Shown: positions 33,729 to 44,138, counted from the stretch's first letter. The stretch is 64,000 nucleotides of DNA from an uncultured Lachnospiraceae bacterium (GCA_910578645.1 CAJTQI010000002.1:124001-188000), one strand, 5' to 3'. The notes: generated from the letters alone by a model not told the origin. A program made the numbers and translations.

Positions 33729-36700
33729 ATGTTTGATGTAAAGACAACAATTCCCGTTTCACCGCTTTACCGCAGGGAATTTGAACATGATAACTGCGGC
33801 ATCGGTGCATGTGTGAACATCAAGGGAATAAAGAGCCGCGCCATCGTTGAGAATGCGCTTAAGATTGTGGAGAACTTAGAGCACAGAGCGGGCAAGGACG
33901 CGGAGGGAAAGACCGGTGACGGTGTGGGAATCCTGACCCAGATGCCCCACAAGTTTATGGTTAAGGTGACGAAAGAGTTGGGATTTGATATCGGCGGGGA
34001 GCGCGAGTACGGCGTGGGCACTTTTTTCTTTCCGCAGGATGAATTGCAGCGCAACCAGGCGAAGAAGATGTTTGAGATTATTGCGAAGAAAGAAGGGCTC
34101 ACCTTTCTGGGATGGCGCACGGTGCCTACCGTCCCTTCGGTGTTAGGGCATAAGGCAGTGGAATGTATGCCTTGTATTATGCAGGCATTCATCAAGAAAC
34201 CTGCCAATGTGGAGCGGGGACTTGATTTCGACAGGAAACTCTATATTTTGAGGAGAACTTTTGAACAATCCACGGAGGTGACTTATGTGGTCAGCCTATC
34301 TAGCCGTACAATCGTCTATAAGGGCATGTTCTTAGTGGGGCAGCTTAGGACATTTTTCTTGGATTTGCAGGATAAAGATTACGAATCTGCGATTGCCATG
34401 GTGCATTCCCGTTTCTCCACTAACACGAACCCAAGCTGGGAGCGAGCCCATCCGAACAGGTTTATTGTGCATAACGGTGAGATTAACACAATCCGGGGCA
34501 ATGCGGATAAGATGCAGGCCAGGGAGGAGAACATGGAATCTGAGCACCTTCGGGGGCAGATGCATAAGATTCTGCCCGCGATTAACGGGGCGGGTTCCGA
34601 CTCGGCCATGCTTGACAATACATTGGAATTTCTTGTGATGAGCGGGATGCCTCTGCCTCTTGCGGTGATGATTATGATTCCGGAGCCATGGGAGAACAAT
34701 AAGACCATGTCACAGAAGAAAAAGGATTTCTACCAGTACTATGCCACCATGATGGAGCCTTGGGATGGTCCGGCGTCCATTCTTTTTAGTGACGGGGACA
34801 TGATGGGCGCAGTGCTTGACCGGAATGGTCTACGCCCGTCGCGCTATATGATTACGGATGATGACACATTGATTCTGTCTTCTGAGGTAGGGGTGCTTGA
34901 TATAGAACCCTCCAAGATTGTGGAGAAAGAAAGGCTTCACCCTGGTAAGATGCTCCTGGTGGACACGAAACAGGGCAGGGTGATTGACGATGACGAGCTA
35001 AAAGAGCGATTTGCCTTGGCCCGTCCTTACGGCGAATGGCTAGACAACAAACTGGTGGCGTTAAAGGATTTGAAGATTCCGAATATACGGGTGCCCGCGT
35101 ATTCTGATGAAGAAAGACAGCGTATGCAGAAAGCTTTCGGCTATACTTATGAGGAATTGAAGCTGGGTATTTTGCCCATGGCGAAGAGTGGGGCGGAAGC
35201 CATTGCGGCGATGGGCGTGGATACGCCGATTCCGGTGCTGTCCAAGGCGCATCATCCCCTGTTCCATTACTTTAAGCAACTCTTTGCACAGGTGACCAAC
35301 CCGCCCATTGACGCTATCCGGGAGGAAGTGGTGACCTCCACCACCGTTTATCTTGGCAAGGATGGCAATTTGCTGCAAGAGGTGCCCGAGAACTGTAACA
35401 TGCTTAAGGTACACAATCCGATTCTGACAAACACGGACCTTTTAAAAATAAAGAATATGAAATGCGATGGGTTCAAGGTAGAGGTGGTCCCTATCACATA
35501 CTATAAGAATACGAGTCTGGAAAAGGCCATCGACAGGCTGTTTGTGGAAGTGGACAGAGCGTACCGGGAAGGCGCCAATATCCTGATTCTGTCTGACCGG
35601 GGCGTAGACGAGAGCAGGGTGGCGATTCCGTCGCTGCTTGCTGTCTCGGCCTTACAGCAGCATCTTGTCAGCACGAAGAAGAGGACTAGCGTGGATATTA
35701 TCCTAGAGTCTGCGGAGCCCCGCGAGGTGCACCATTTCGCCACGTTGCTCGGTTTTGGCGCTTCCGCGGTGAATCCTTATCTGGCTCAGGAGAGTATTAA
35801 GGAACTGATTGACAACCATATGCTTGACAAGGATTACTATGCGGCGGTGAATGATTATAACGATGCGGTGTTGCACGGCATTGTGAAGATTGCTTCCAAG
35901 ATGGGGATTTCTACGATTCAGTCATATCAAGGTTCCAAAATTTTCGAGGCCATCGGCATAGACAGGGAAGTGATAAACAAATATTTTACAAACACGGTAT
36001 GCCGGATTGGCGGGATTACGCTGAAAGACATAGAAAAAGAGGCGGATACACTTCATTCCATGGCTTTTGACCCACTCGGTCTATCTACTGACCTGACGTT
36101 GGATAACCCGGGGCATCACCAGATGCGCAGTGGGGCGGATGAACATCTGTATAATCCGGAGACGATTCATCTACTGCAAGAGTCAACAAGGCGGGGGGAT
36201 TATGGAATCTTTAAACAATATACCGCTGCGGTCAACAAAGAGGAGAGCATTAAGAACCTGAGAGGGCTGATGGATTTCAACTATGCCGGGAAACCTGTGC
36301 CAATCGAGGAAGTGGAAGAAGTTGACATGATTGTCACAAGATTTAAGACAGGCGCTATGTCCTATGGTTCCATCTCCAAGGAGGCACATGAGACCATGGC
36401 GGTTGCCATGAACAGGCTGCACGGCAAATCCAATTCCGGCGAAGGCGGTGAGGATGACGAACGGCTGAACGTGGGAGCCGACGGGATAGACCGTTGTTCT
36501 GCCATCAAACAGGTGGCGTCGGGACGGTTCGGCGTGACCAGTAAATATTTGAACAGCGCGCAGGAGATTCAGATTAAGATGGCCCAGGGGGCGAAGCCCG
36601 GTGAGGGCGGGCACCTGCCCGGGGGGAAGGTATATCCCTGGATTGCCAAGACGAGGCATTCCACACCCGGCGTGGGGTTAATTTCCCCGCCGCCCCATCA

Positions 36701-38273
36701 TGACATTTATTCCATCGAAGACTTGGCCCAGTTAATTTATGACTTAAAGAATGCCAACACAAAGGCGAGAATATCCGTCAAACTGGTGTCCGAGGCAGGG
36801 GTGGGCACGGTGGCGGCAGGTGTTGCCAAGGCGGGTGCACAGGTGATTCTGGTGTCCGGATATGACGGCGGTACAGGCGCTGCGCCTCGCAATTCCATTC
36901 ATAATGCAGGACTGCCCTGGGAGTTGGGACTGGCGGAAACCCACCAGACATTGATACAGAACGGTCTGCGCAACAAGGTGCGCATCGAGACCGACGGCAA
37001 ACTGATGAGTGGGCGGGACGTTGCCATCGCGGCAATACTGGGCGCGGAAGAGTTTGGTTTTGCCACGGCGCCCCTTGTAACTATGGGATGCGTTATGATG
37101 CGGGTATGTAACCTGGATACCTGTCCCGTGGGCGTGGCGACCCAGAACCCTGAGCTGCGTAAGCGTTTTACAGGCAAGCCGGAGTATGTGGAGAATTTCA
37201 TGCGGTTTATTGCCCAGGAGCTGCGGGAGTATATGTCTAAACTGGGCGTCCGCAGGGTGGATGAACTGGTCGGCAGGACGGAGTTTCTAAAAATGAAAGA
37301 AAATCTGACAGAGCGTCAGAGGCAGGTAGATTTGAGCGTGATTTTAAACAATCCCTATGAGAAAAGCAAAGAAAAATATATATTTGAGCCGAAACAGGTG
37401 TATGATTTCAACCTGGAGAAGACATTGGATGAGAAAGTACTCCTTAAGCAGCTTTCCAAGGCTTTGGAGACAGGCGAAAAGAAAAGCCTGGAAGTGGACG
37501 TCAAGAACACTGACCGTACCTTCGGGACTATCTTTGGCTCTGAGATTACGAGACGCTTCGGAGATTCTTTATCGGAAGACACTTACCGGATTGTGTGCAA
37601 CGGTTCCGGGGGACAGAGCTTCGGCGCTTTTATCCCGAAAGGGTTGACTTTGGAGCTGGTGGGAGATTCCAATGATTATTTTGGAAAAGGGTTGTCAGGG
37701 GGCAAACTTATCGTCTATCCGCCGAAGGGTTCAAAATTTAAGCAGGATGAAAATATCATTATCGGCAATGTGGCTCTCTACGGGGCCACTTCCGGCAAGG
37801 CTTTCATAGGCGGTGTGGCAGGAGAGAGGTTCTGTGTGCGCAATTCCGGCGCCTTGGCGGTGGTGGAGGGCGTGGGCGACCATGGCTGCGAGTATATGAC
37901 CGGCGGACGTGTGGCGGTTATCGGCGCCGTGGGCAAGAATTTTGCGGCCGGCATGAGCGGCGGCATCGCTTACGTGTTAGATGAAAACAACGACCTGTAC
38001 ACGAAGACAAATAAGGAGATGGTTTCTTCCTATGAAATGACTTCCAAATATGATGTGCTTGAATTAAAAGAAATGATTAAGGAGCATGTGGCCTGTACCA
38101 ATTCCGTCAAGGGGAGAGAAATCCTGAATCATTTCGGCGCATATCTTCCGAAGTTTAAGAAGATTATTCCCCACGATTACGAGAGGATGCTAAAGTTGAT
38201 TGTTCAGATGGAGGAGAAAGGCTTAAGTGCGGAACAGGCGCAGATTGAGGCGTTTTATGCGGCAAATAAATAA
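33729..38273 (+). CDS. gltB: Glutamate synthase, large subunit
   Basis: 1514 residues, normal length. It transfers the glutamine amide to 2-oxoglutarate. Order: class II glutaminase domain with the nucleophile Cys23 (NCGIGACV), so a 22-residue propeptide would be removed; central linker; FMN-binding synthase domain (about 870-1190) with GQAKPGEGG-like GAKPGEGGHLPGGKV, GYDGGTGAAP and the 3Fe-4S cysteines in CVMMRVCNLDTCPVG; C-terminal beta-helix with repeated glycines. gltD follows after 11 bp. Control is probably at the leader. Confidence 0.98.
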   Translation: MFDVKTTIPVSPLYRREFEHDNCGIGACVNIKGIKSRAIVENALKIVENLEHRAGKDAEGKTGDGVGILTQMPHKFMVKVTKELGFDIGGEREYGVGTFFFPQDELQRNQAKKMFEIIAKKEGLTFLGWRTVPTVPSVLGHKAVECMPCIMQAFIKKPANVERGLDFDRKLYILRRTFEQSTEVTYVVSLSSRTIVYKGMFLVGQLRTFFLDLQDKDYESAIAMVHSRFSTNTNPSWERAHPNRFIVHNGEINTIRGNADKMQAREENMESEHLRGQMHKILPAINGAGSDSAMLDNTLEFLVMSGMPLPLAVMIMIPEPWENNKTMSQKKKDFYQYYATMMEPWDGPASILFSDGDMMGAVLDRNGLRPSRYMITDDDTLILSSEVGVLDIEPSKIVEKERLHPGKMLLVDTKQGRVIDDDELKERFALARPYGEWLDNKLVALKDLKIPNIRVPAYSDEERQRMQKAFGYTYEELKLGILPMAKSGAEAIAAMGVDTPIPVLSKAHHPLFHYFKQLFAQVTNPPIDAIREEVVTSTTVYLGKDGNLLQEVPENCNMLKVHNPILTNTDLLKIKNMKCDGFKVEVVPITYYKNTSLEKAIDRLFVEVDRAYREGANILILSDRGVDESRVAIPSLLAVSALQQHLVSTKKRTSVDIILESAEPREVHHFATLLGFGASAVNPYLAQESIKELIDNHMLDKDYYAAVNDYNDAVLHGIVKIASKMGISTIQSYQGSKIFEAIGIDREVINKYFTNTVCRIGGITLKDIEKEADTLHSMAFDPLGLSTDLTLDNPGHHQMRSGADEHLYNPETIHLLQESTRRGDYGIFKQYTAAVNKEESIKNLRGLMDFNYAGKPVPIEEVEEVDMIVTRFKTGAMSYGSISKEAHETMAVAMNRLHGKSNSGEGGEDDERLNVGADGIDRCSAIKQVASGRFGVTSKYLNSAQEIQIKMAQGAKPGEGGHLPGGKVYPWIAKTRHSTPGVGLISPPPHHDIYSIEDLAQLIYDLKNANTKARISVKLVSEAGVGTVAAGVAKAGAQVILVSGYDGGTGAAPRNSIHNAGLPWELGLAETHQTLIQNGLRNKVRIETDGKLMSGRDVAIAAILGAEEFGFATAPLVTMGCVMMRVCNLDTCPVGVATQNPELRKRFTGKPEYVENFMRFIAQELREYMSKLGVRRVDELVGRTEFLKMKENLTERQRQVDLSVILNNPYEKSKEKYIFEPKQVYDFNLEKTLDEKVLLKQLSKALETGEKKSLEVDVKNTDRTFGTIFGSEITRRFGDSLSEDTYRIVCNGSGGQSFGAFIPKGLTLELVGDSNDYFGKGLSGGKLIVYPPKGSKFKQDENIIIGNVALYGATSGKAFIGGVAGERFCVRNSGALAVVEGVGDHGCEYMTGGRVAVIGAVGKNFAAGMSGGIAYVLDENNDLYTKTNKEMVSSYEMTSKYDVLELKEMIKEHVACTNSVKGREILNHFGAYLPKFKKIIPHDYERMLKLIVQMEEKGLSAEQAQIEAFYAANK

Positions 38274-38284
38274 GGAGGATAAAC

Positions 38285-39778
38285 ATGGGAAAACCAACCG
38301 GATTTATAGAGTATGAGCGCAGGGTTTCTAAAGATGTAAGCCCGAAACAGCGCATTCGGAATTTTAATGAATTTCATGAACATTTGACGATGGAGGAGCA
38401 ACAAAAACAAGGGGCGAGATGCATGGACTGCGGGGTGCCTTTTTGTCAGTCGGGGATGACGCTTGGTGGGATGACTTCAGGATGCCCACTGCACAACCTG
38501 GTGCCGGAATGGAATGACCTGGTATATACAGGGAATTGGGAGCAGGCGTACCTGCGTCTGCATAAGACCAACAATTTTCCTGAGTTTACATCCAGGGTAT
38601 GCCCGGCGCTATGTGAGGCGGCTTGTACCTGCGGGTTGAATGGAGAGCCGGTCTCCACGAAAGAGAATGAGTACGCCATCATTGAGAATGCCTATGAGAA
38701 AGGCTACGCTGCACCGAAACCGCCTAAGGTGAGGACGGGCAAGACAGTGGCTGTGGTGGGCAGCGGGCCTTCCGGGCTTGCGGTGGCGGACCAACTCAAT
38801 AAGAGAGGACATGGGGTGACCGTATTCGAGCGTTCCGACAGAGTAGGAGGACTTTTGATGTACGGTATTCCGAATATGAAACTGGAAAAGCACGTTATAG
38901 AGCGTAAAGTTAAAGTGATGGAGGCGGAGGGCGTTGTCTTTGTGACCGGGGCAGATATCGGAAAGAATGTGAAGGCCGAGAAACTTCTGAAAGAGTTTGA
39001 CAGGGTGGTGTTGTGCTGCGGTTCCTCCCAGCCCCGGGATATCACCGCGCCCGGTAGGGATGCAAAAGGGATTTACTTTGCGGTGGATTTTCTTTCTAAG
39101 AATACGAAGAGCCTATTAGATTCTGGGTTTCAGGATAAACAGTATGTGGATACGAAAGGTAAAGATGTGGTGATTATAGGAGGCGGGGATACCGGGAACG
39201 ACTGTGTGGGCACGGCCCTGCGCCACGGGGCAAAGTCTGTCATCCAAGTGGAGATGATGTCCAAGGCGCCCGACGGACGTGGGGACAAAAATCCCTGGCC
39301 CCAATGGCCGCAGGTGTGTAAGACCGATTACGGCCAGGAAGAGGCCATCGCCGTGTATGGGCATGACCCACGGATATATGAGTCCACGGTCAAGGAGTTT
39401 ATCAAAGATAAAAGCGGCAATCTGAAAGCGGTGAAGCTTGTCTCCCTGGCTTGGGAAAAAGAGCCGAAGAGCGGGCGGATGAATAGGAAGGAAGTATCGG
39501 GGAGTGAGAAAGTGATTGACGCGCAGATAGTGCTAATCGCGGCGGGCTTTCTGGGAAGCCAGAAGTATGTGACGGATGTTTTTAAGGTAGCGCTGGACGG
39601 CAGAACCAATGTGAAGACAGAGGACGGCAGATTTGCCACCAGTGTGGACAGGGTCTTTACGGCGGGGGATATGCATACAGGGCAGTCCCTTGTGGTCAAG
39701 GCAATCAGGCAGGGCAGAGAGTGCGCCAGGGAAGTGGACGAAAGCCTGATGGGGTATACGAATATGTACGTGCAGTAG
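38285..39778 (+). CDS. gltD: Glutamate synthase, small subunit
   Basis: 497 residues. The N-terminal cysteines CMDCGVPFC and CPALCEAACTCG bind two 4Fe-4S clusters; FAD site VAVVGSGPSGLAVADQLNK; NAD(P)H site VVIIGGGDTGNDCVGTALR; C-terminal FTAGDMHTGQSLVV. It passes electrons from NAD(P)H to the large subunit. AAGGAGG site 6 bases before the start. Operon with gltB. Confidence 0.97.
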   Translation: MGKPTGFIEYERRVSKDVSPKQRIRNFNEFHEHLTMEEQQKQGARCMDCGVPFCQSGMTLGGMTSGCPLHNLVPEWNDLVYTGNWEQAYLRLHKTNNFPEFTSRVCPALCEAACTCGLNGEPVSTKENEYAIIENAYEKGYAAPKPPKVRTGKTVAVVGSGPSGLAVADQLNKRGHGVTVFERSDRVGGLLMYGIPNMKLEKHVIERKVKVMEAEGVVFVTGADIGKNVKAEKLLKEFDRVVLCCGSSQPRDITAPGRDAKGIYFAVDFLSKNTKSLLDSGFQDKQYVDTKGKDVVIIGGGDTGNDCVGTALRHGAKSVIQVEMMSKAPDGRGDKNPWPQWPQVCKTDYGQEEAIAVYGHDPRIYESTVKEFIKDKSGNLKAVKLVSLAWEKEPKSGRMNRKEVSGSEKVIDAQIVLIAAGFLGSQKYVTDVFKVALDGRTNVKTEDGRFATSVDRVFTAGDMHTGQSLVVKAIRQGRECAREVDESLMGYTNMYVQ

Positions 39779-39859
39779 GGCAGTGTATTACTTTGAGAGG
39801 CCGCTCCCTGTCTGCGACGCCGCGCAGGGTGTTATAATTGTTCCTATCAAAACAAATAA

Positions 39860-39890
39860 AGGAATGTGACATGCTTGTTGTCACATTCCT
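39860..39890 (+). terminator. Hairpin after gltBD
   Basis: AGGAATGTGAC / GTCACATTCCT with a 9-base loop; no U-tract, so it may be a 3'-end-stabilising stem as much as a terminator. The rest of 39779-40024 shows nothing clear. Confidence 0.5.
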
Positions 39891-40024
39891 GATGCTAAGA
39901 TGGAACAAAGAGAAATTTCTTGCCACAAACTCGTAATCCGTATGTGGATTAGAGCAAAAATCCCTTTGTTTGCTGAGGGTATTAAAACATCTTGTCATGA
40001 AATATAAGAAGGCAGAGTGATGAT

Positions 40025-40933
40025 ATGCAGATAGACAGACTTATTCAAATGGTATTTCTCTTGTTGAGGCATGAGAATATAACAGCGAAACAACTGGCGG
40101 AAGAACTTTGTGTTTCCACCCGCACAATCTACAGGGATATCAATCTACTTTCGATTGCAGGCATACCCATTACTTCACAGAAGGGGTATGGCGGAGGACT
40201 GTCTTTATTGCAGGGATTTTCACTGGACAAGTCTTATTTTACGCAAGAGGAACAAAACAATATTGTACAGGCGCTGCAAATTTTCAAGTCCTCAAATTAT
40301 CCCGATGCAGACAAATTATTAAATAAGGTTGCAGGGTTGTTCAGTCACAATTTGCAGTCCGAATGGTTGGAAATTGATTTTTCATATTGGGGGAGTCCTG
40401 AAAAAGAACGAAGCAATATTACGGTTTTAGAACGTGCGATAATCAATAAATATGTGATTACATTCACTTATTTTAATACGGAGTTGACGATAACCAGTCA
40501 GATTGTCGAGCCACTAAAATTGGTATTCAAATCACATGCATGGTATCTTGTTGCCTACGCAAGACACAAAAATGCGATTCGCACTTTTAAAATGTCACGC
40601 ATAAGGGAACTTGAAATCACAAATGAATTATTTGAACGTGAACTGCCAAAGGATTTTTCCCTTACACCTACCTATAAGGAAGCGTACAATATACCTGTCT
40701 TTATGCTTCATTTTTCAGAAAAGATAGCCTATAAAGTGTATGATGAATTTCCCGAAAAAAATATAAAAAAATTGGATGACGGTACGCTGGAAGTAACTTT
40801 CAGATACCAACTTAGTGACTGGACTTTCCTTTATCTGCTTTCCTTTGGCGAATATGTGGAAATTATTGAACCCGTTGAAGCAAGAAATATTCTAAAGGAG
40901 AAAGCAAAAAAGATATTTTCTTTGTACCGATAA
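40025..40933 (+). CDS. YafY-type HTH regulator with WYL domain
   Basis: 302 residues. Winged HTH at 1-60 (LAEELCVSTRTIYRDINLLSIAGIPI), WYL ligand-sensing domain at about 140-215 (VEPLKLVFKSHAWYLVAYARHKNAIRTFKMSRI), then the WCX extension. Such proteins are transcription factors, some in defence systems, responding to nucleic acid or small ligands. Lower GC than the neighbours suggests acquisition. It converges on the dehydrogenase at 40938, with only 4 bp between stops. Confidence 0.9.
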   Translation: MQIDRLIQMVFLLLRHENITAKQLAEELCVSTRTIYRDINLLSIAGIPITSQKGYGGGLSLLQGFSLDKSYFTQEEQNNIVQALQIFKSSNYPDADKLLNKVAGLFSHNLQSEWLEIDFSYWGSPEKERSNITVLERAIINKYVITFTYFNTELTITSQIVEPLKLVFKSHAWYLVAYARHKNAIRTFKMSRIRELEITNELFERELPKDFSLTPTYKEAYNIPVFMLHFSEKIAYKVYDEFPEKNIKKLDDGTLEVTFRYQLSDWTFLYLLSFGEYVEIIEPVEARNILKEKAKKIFSLYR

Positions 40934-40937
40934 ACCA

Positions 40938-41882
40938 CTAGCGTTCTATTACGTTGCGAAGGGGGTTTCTATCTACATACCGCTGCATGTTTTCCAGGCA
41001 GATATTTACTACATTGTGCAGTGTTTCCGGAAGGTGATAGCCTCCCGATACATGAGGCGTAATGAGCAGGTTGGGGATTTCCCACATCCTGTTTTGCTGT
41101 GGAAGTGGTTCCGGTTCTGCCACATCTATGGCGGCGCCCGCTAAATGCCCGGACTCCAAAGCCCTGCACAGGGCTTCCTGGCATATGAAATCGCCTCTGC
41201 CACCGTTGAGGAAGAAGCTTTTATCTTTCATGAGTAGGAAGAGCTCTTCACCGAAGAGTCCTCTTGTCGTATTCGTACTTGGAAGAAAGGAGACTACCAC
41301 ATCCACTGTAGGGAGAAGCTCTTTGAGCTTATCCATGGTGTGAAGCGCCTCCATATATGGCGGGCATTCTCCCGGCGTTCTTTTTATGCCGATTACATGG
41401 GCGCCCAGCGCGTGGGCCAGTTTTGCAAAGTGGTTTCCGATATTGCCGGCGCCCAGTACCAGGATTGTGGCGTCCGTGATGGAGACGACATCGCCTTCCT
41501 CTCTCCAAAGACGTTGGCTTTGGTTATCTCTGTATAGATGCAGTTTCTTCTGGAGAGCCAAGAGCATGGCAAACATGTGCTCTGCCACCGCCTTGCCATA
41601 GGCGCCGCTGCTTGTGGTAAGTATGGTGTGAGGGCTTAAGACGCCTTCTTTCACATAGGGTTCATACCCGGCGGAATTAAGGTGGAGCCAGGCAAGATTT
41701 TCGGATGACCGTATCATATCGGCAGGTACGTTTCCCATAATAATCTCCGCTTGTTGTATCTGCTTTGGGGTGACATCGGTGCAGCTTGTATAGACAGGTT
41801 TTGTTTTGGGCGCAATCTGCTCCAACCGTTTTTTTTGTGCCGGTGTCATTGGTATTGCAATCAGTATATTTTTTTCTTCCAT
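40938..41882 (-). CDS. D-isomer specific 2-hydroxyacid dehydrogenase
   Basis: 314 residues. NAD site ILVLGAGNIGNHFAKLAHALG, catalytic Arg in NGGRGDFI (the usual N.ARG is changed to NGGRGD), Glu in VAEPEPLP and general-base His in ITPHVSGGYHLP. Closest in kind to phosphoglycerate/glyoxylate-type dehydrogenases; substrate unknown. The ATG at 41882 follows GGAGACAAAA; the longer reading to 41924 is not preferred. Confidence 0.88.
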   Translation of the reverse strand: MEEKNILIAIPMTPAQKKRLEQIAPKTKPVYTSCTDVTPKQIQQAEIIMGNVPADMIRSSENLAWLHLNSAGYEPYVKEGVLSPHTILTTSSGAYGKAVAEHMFAMLLALQKKLHLYRDNQSQRLWREEGDVVSITDATILVLGAGNIGNHFAKLAHALGAHVIGIKRTPGECPPYMEALHTMDKLKELLPTVDVVVSFLPSTNTTRGLFGEELFLLMKDKSFFLNGGRGDFICQEALCRALESGHLAGAAIDVAEPEPLPQQNRMWEIPNLLITPHVSGGYHLPETLHNVVNICLENMQRYVDRNPLRNVIER

Positions 41883-42249
41883 TTTTGTCTCCATTTCTGC
41901 TCGCCGTTTGTTGAGACAGAGCATGTATCTTATCCGCTATTCTTGATTTACTGTCTGAATTTATCCAGGCGGTAAAGTAACCAGCCTGTCAAAAGATAGA
42001 CGCCTAAGAGCGTCAGTCTTAGTCTATCATAGACTTAACTCCTAAGCAACTGAGCGCAGCTTTTTTGCACTTTATGCACATTGCTTTGACATCGTGCACA
42101 GAGTGCTGTTAGGGTGTGAATTGTAACGAGAAGAAGTACAATTAGCCTATCATTCCTATATGCTTTATGTTATAATATACCGGATAATTAAGAGAAAAGT
42201 CAGGGATATCTGACATGCTGTAAGATAGGATGAAAGGCGAGGTACGGTT
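41883..42249. other. Divergent intergenic region
   Basis: 367 bp between the dehydrogenase and the MalY-type gene. Inverted repeats with CTAAGA/TCTTAG and AGTCTA/TAGACT lie at about 42005-42045. A TATAAT at 42171-42176 is a likely -10 box for the rightward gene; I find no good -35 for it. Confidence 0.4.
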
Positions 42250-43446
42250 ATGAAATATAATTTTACGGATGTGATTGAGCGAAGCGGTAAGGATTCGATT
42301 GCCGTGGAAGTAATCCCTTATGACGATATACAGGTGAAGGAAGGGTTCAGCAGGCTTCCTATGTGGGTTGCGGACATGAATTTTGCCACGGCCCCGTCTA
42401 TCCCGCAGAAAATTTCGGAGAGGTTAGCCCACCCCTTATATGGCTATTTTAATCCCAGGCAGGAGTACTATGATGCGATTATCCGCTGGCAGCAGCGCCG
42501 GCATGGCGTGGAGGGGCTGACGGCAGAGTGCATCGGATATGAGAACGGTGTCCTGGGCGGTGTCACCAGCGCACTGAATGTCTTTTGTTCAAAAGGCGAT
42601 AAGGTATTACTTCATTCTCCAACCTATGTTGGGTTTACGGGATGTCTTGGCAATAATGGCTATGACATTGTACATAGTCCACTTCGCAAGGATGAGAACG
42701 GCGTCTGGCGGATGGATTTTGAGGATATGGAGAAGAAATTGAAAGAGCAGTCCATCCATGCGGCGGTATTTTGCTCTCCCCATAATCCGTGCGGCAGGGT
42801 CTGGGAACGGTGGGAGATTGAACGGGCCATGGCGTTATTCAAGAAATACGATGTGATGGTCGTATCAGATGAAATATGGTCTGATATTATTCTGAATGAT
42901 AACAAGCATATTCCCACCCAGACCATATCCGAAGATGCGAAAATGCGCACGGCTGCGCTTTACGCGCCGTCCAAGACTTTTAACCTGGCAGGACTGGTGG
43001 GAAGTTATCATATTATATACAATCCATGGATTAGGGACAGGGTTTTGAAAGAGTCTTCACTTTCCCACTATAATTCCATGAATGTCATGTCCATGTATGC
43101 GCTTCTTGGCGCCTACTGCGATGAGGGAGCTGAGTGGACTGAGGAACTTTGCCAGACGATTAGCGATAACGTCAACTATGCCTGTGAATATATTAGCAGT
43201 CATTTTCCTGGCGTCTCGGTTGCCAAGCCTCAGGGGACGTACATGTTGTTTTTGGATTGCGGTGAGTGGTGCGACAGACATGGCAAGACAATCGACGAGG
43301 TACAAAGAGCGGGCGTGGAAGTAGGTGTGATATGGCAGGACGGCCGGCCTTTCCACCATCCATACGGAATCCGTTTGAACCTGGCGCTGCCTATGTCGCT
43401 TCTGAAAGAAGCCATGGAGCGTCTGCAGAAGTATGTGTTTGTATAG
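42250..43446 (+). CDS. MalY/PatB-type PLP-dependent C-S lyase
   Basis: 398 residues, fold type I. N-terminal LPMWVADMNFATAPSI is diagnostic of the MalY/PatB group; SPHNPCGRVWERWE and VVSDEIWSDIIL carry cofactor contacts, and the PLP lysine is in APSKTFNLAGL near 241; the carboxylate-binding Arg is in GIRLNLALP. Enzymes of this group cleave cystathionine or cysteine; some regulate. Good GAAAGGCGAGG site. Single gene. Confidence 0.92.
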   Translation: MKYNFTDVIERSGKDSIAVEVIPYDDIQVKEGFSRLPMWVADMNFATAPSIPQKISERLAHPLYGYFNPRQEYYDAIIRWQQRRHGVEGLTAECIGYENGVLGGVTSALNVFCSKGDKVLLHSPTYVGFTGCLGNNGYDIVHSPLRKDENGVWRMDFEDMEKKLKEQSIHAAVFCSPHNPCGRVWERWEIERAMALFKKYDVMVVSDEIWSDIILNDNKHIPTQTISEDAKMRTAALYAPSKTFNLAGLVGSYHIIYNPWIRDRVLKESSLSHYNSMNVMSMYALLGAYCDEGAEWTEELCQTISDNVNYACEYISSHFPGVSVAKPQGTYMLFLDCGEWCDRHGKTIDEVQRAGVEVGVIWQDGRPFHHPYGIRLNLALPMSLLKEAMERLQKYVFV

Positions 43447-43559
43447 AGGAAGAACTTCATGGCGATGCGGCTAAGAAGGCAGAAATTGGACGGTTTCTGG
43501 GCTGGATGGTCATGGTATGATATGCATAGCAGATAAACAGTGAAAGGATGGGCTTAAGA

Positions 43560-43937
43560 ATGGAATTATCAGTATTTTTCCGGAGTATCATTGAACAGGA
43601 CAGGTGTGCGGTGGTAATCTGTAACGTGGAGCACGAGATTATTTATATGAACCCGACGGCGGTGGAGAGATATGCGCGGCGGGGCGGTGCGAAGCTAATC
43701 GGAAGAAGCCTGTTAGCCTGCCATAATGAGAAATCCTGTGAGACAATCAAGAGAGTGGTAGCATGGTTCGGGGAAAGTACAGACCATAATATCATCTATA
43801 CGTCACACAATGAAAAAGAGAATAAGGATGTGTATATGGTGGCGCTGCGTGACGGGAACGGACAGTTGATTGGGTACTATGAAAAACATGAGTACAGAAA
43901 TGTAGAAACGTGTGAAAAGTATCAGTTTGACGAGTGA
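43560..43937 (+). CDS. PAS-domain protein with CH motif
   Basis: About 125 residues, one PAS domain and nothing else. VICNVEHEIIYMNPTAVERYA is the PAS core; GRSLLACHNEKSCETI resembles the CH-x-x-KS helix of DUF438/PAS_10-type proteins in which Cys/His may bind haem or sense redox; YMVALRDGNGQLIGYYE closes the sheet. ATG 43560 is used since AAAGGATGGG serves as site. A stand-alone sensor without output domain; partner unknown. Confidence 0.8.
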   Translation: MELSVFFRSIIEQDRCAVVICNVEHEIIYMNPTAVERYARRGGAKLIGRSLLACHNEKSCETIKRVVAWFGESTDHNIIYTSHNEKENKDVYMVALRDGNGQLIGYYEKHEYRNVETCEKYQFDE

Positions 43938-43966
43938 ATTGTATATGGAACGATACGGTTAAGCAG

Positions 43967-44013
43967 AACACCCGGTTGGAAAAGCCAAATATTTTCAACC
44001 GGGTGTTTGCTTG
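43967..44013 (+). terminator. Terminator after the PAS gene
   Basis: AACACCCGGTTG / CAACCGGGTGTT with inner AAAA/TTTT pairing, then a loose T-rich tail. Confidence 0.8.
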
Positions 44014-44088
44014 ATTGGAGTCGGAGACGAAGAGGTAATTATGATATATATTTTTGTGAAAGTAAAATGGAACGATATGCTATAAAGG

Positions 44089-44138
44089 TACCCTCAGTGA
44101 ATAAAGGGACGCATGTGTCCCTTTATTCACTGAGGGTA
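44089..44138. repeat. CAGTGAACAAAGG-family hairpin, perfect copy
   Basis: TACCCTCAGTGAATAAAGGGAC and its exact reverse complement around GCATGT: a 22-bp perfect stem. Best preserved of four related hairpins in the window. Confidence 0.9.
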
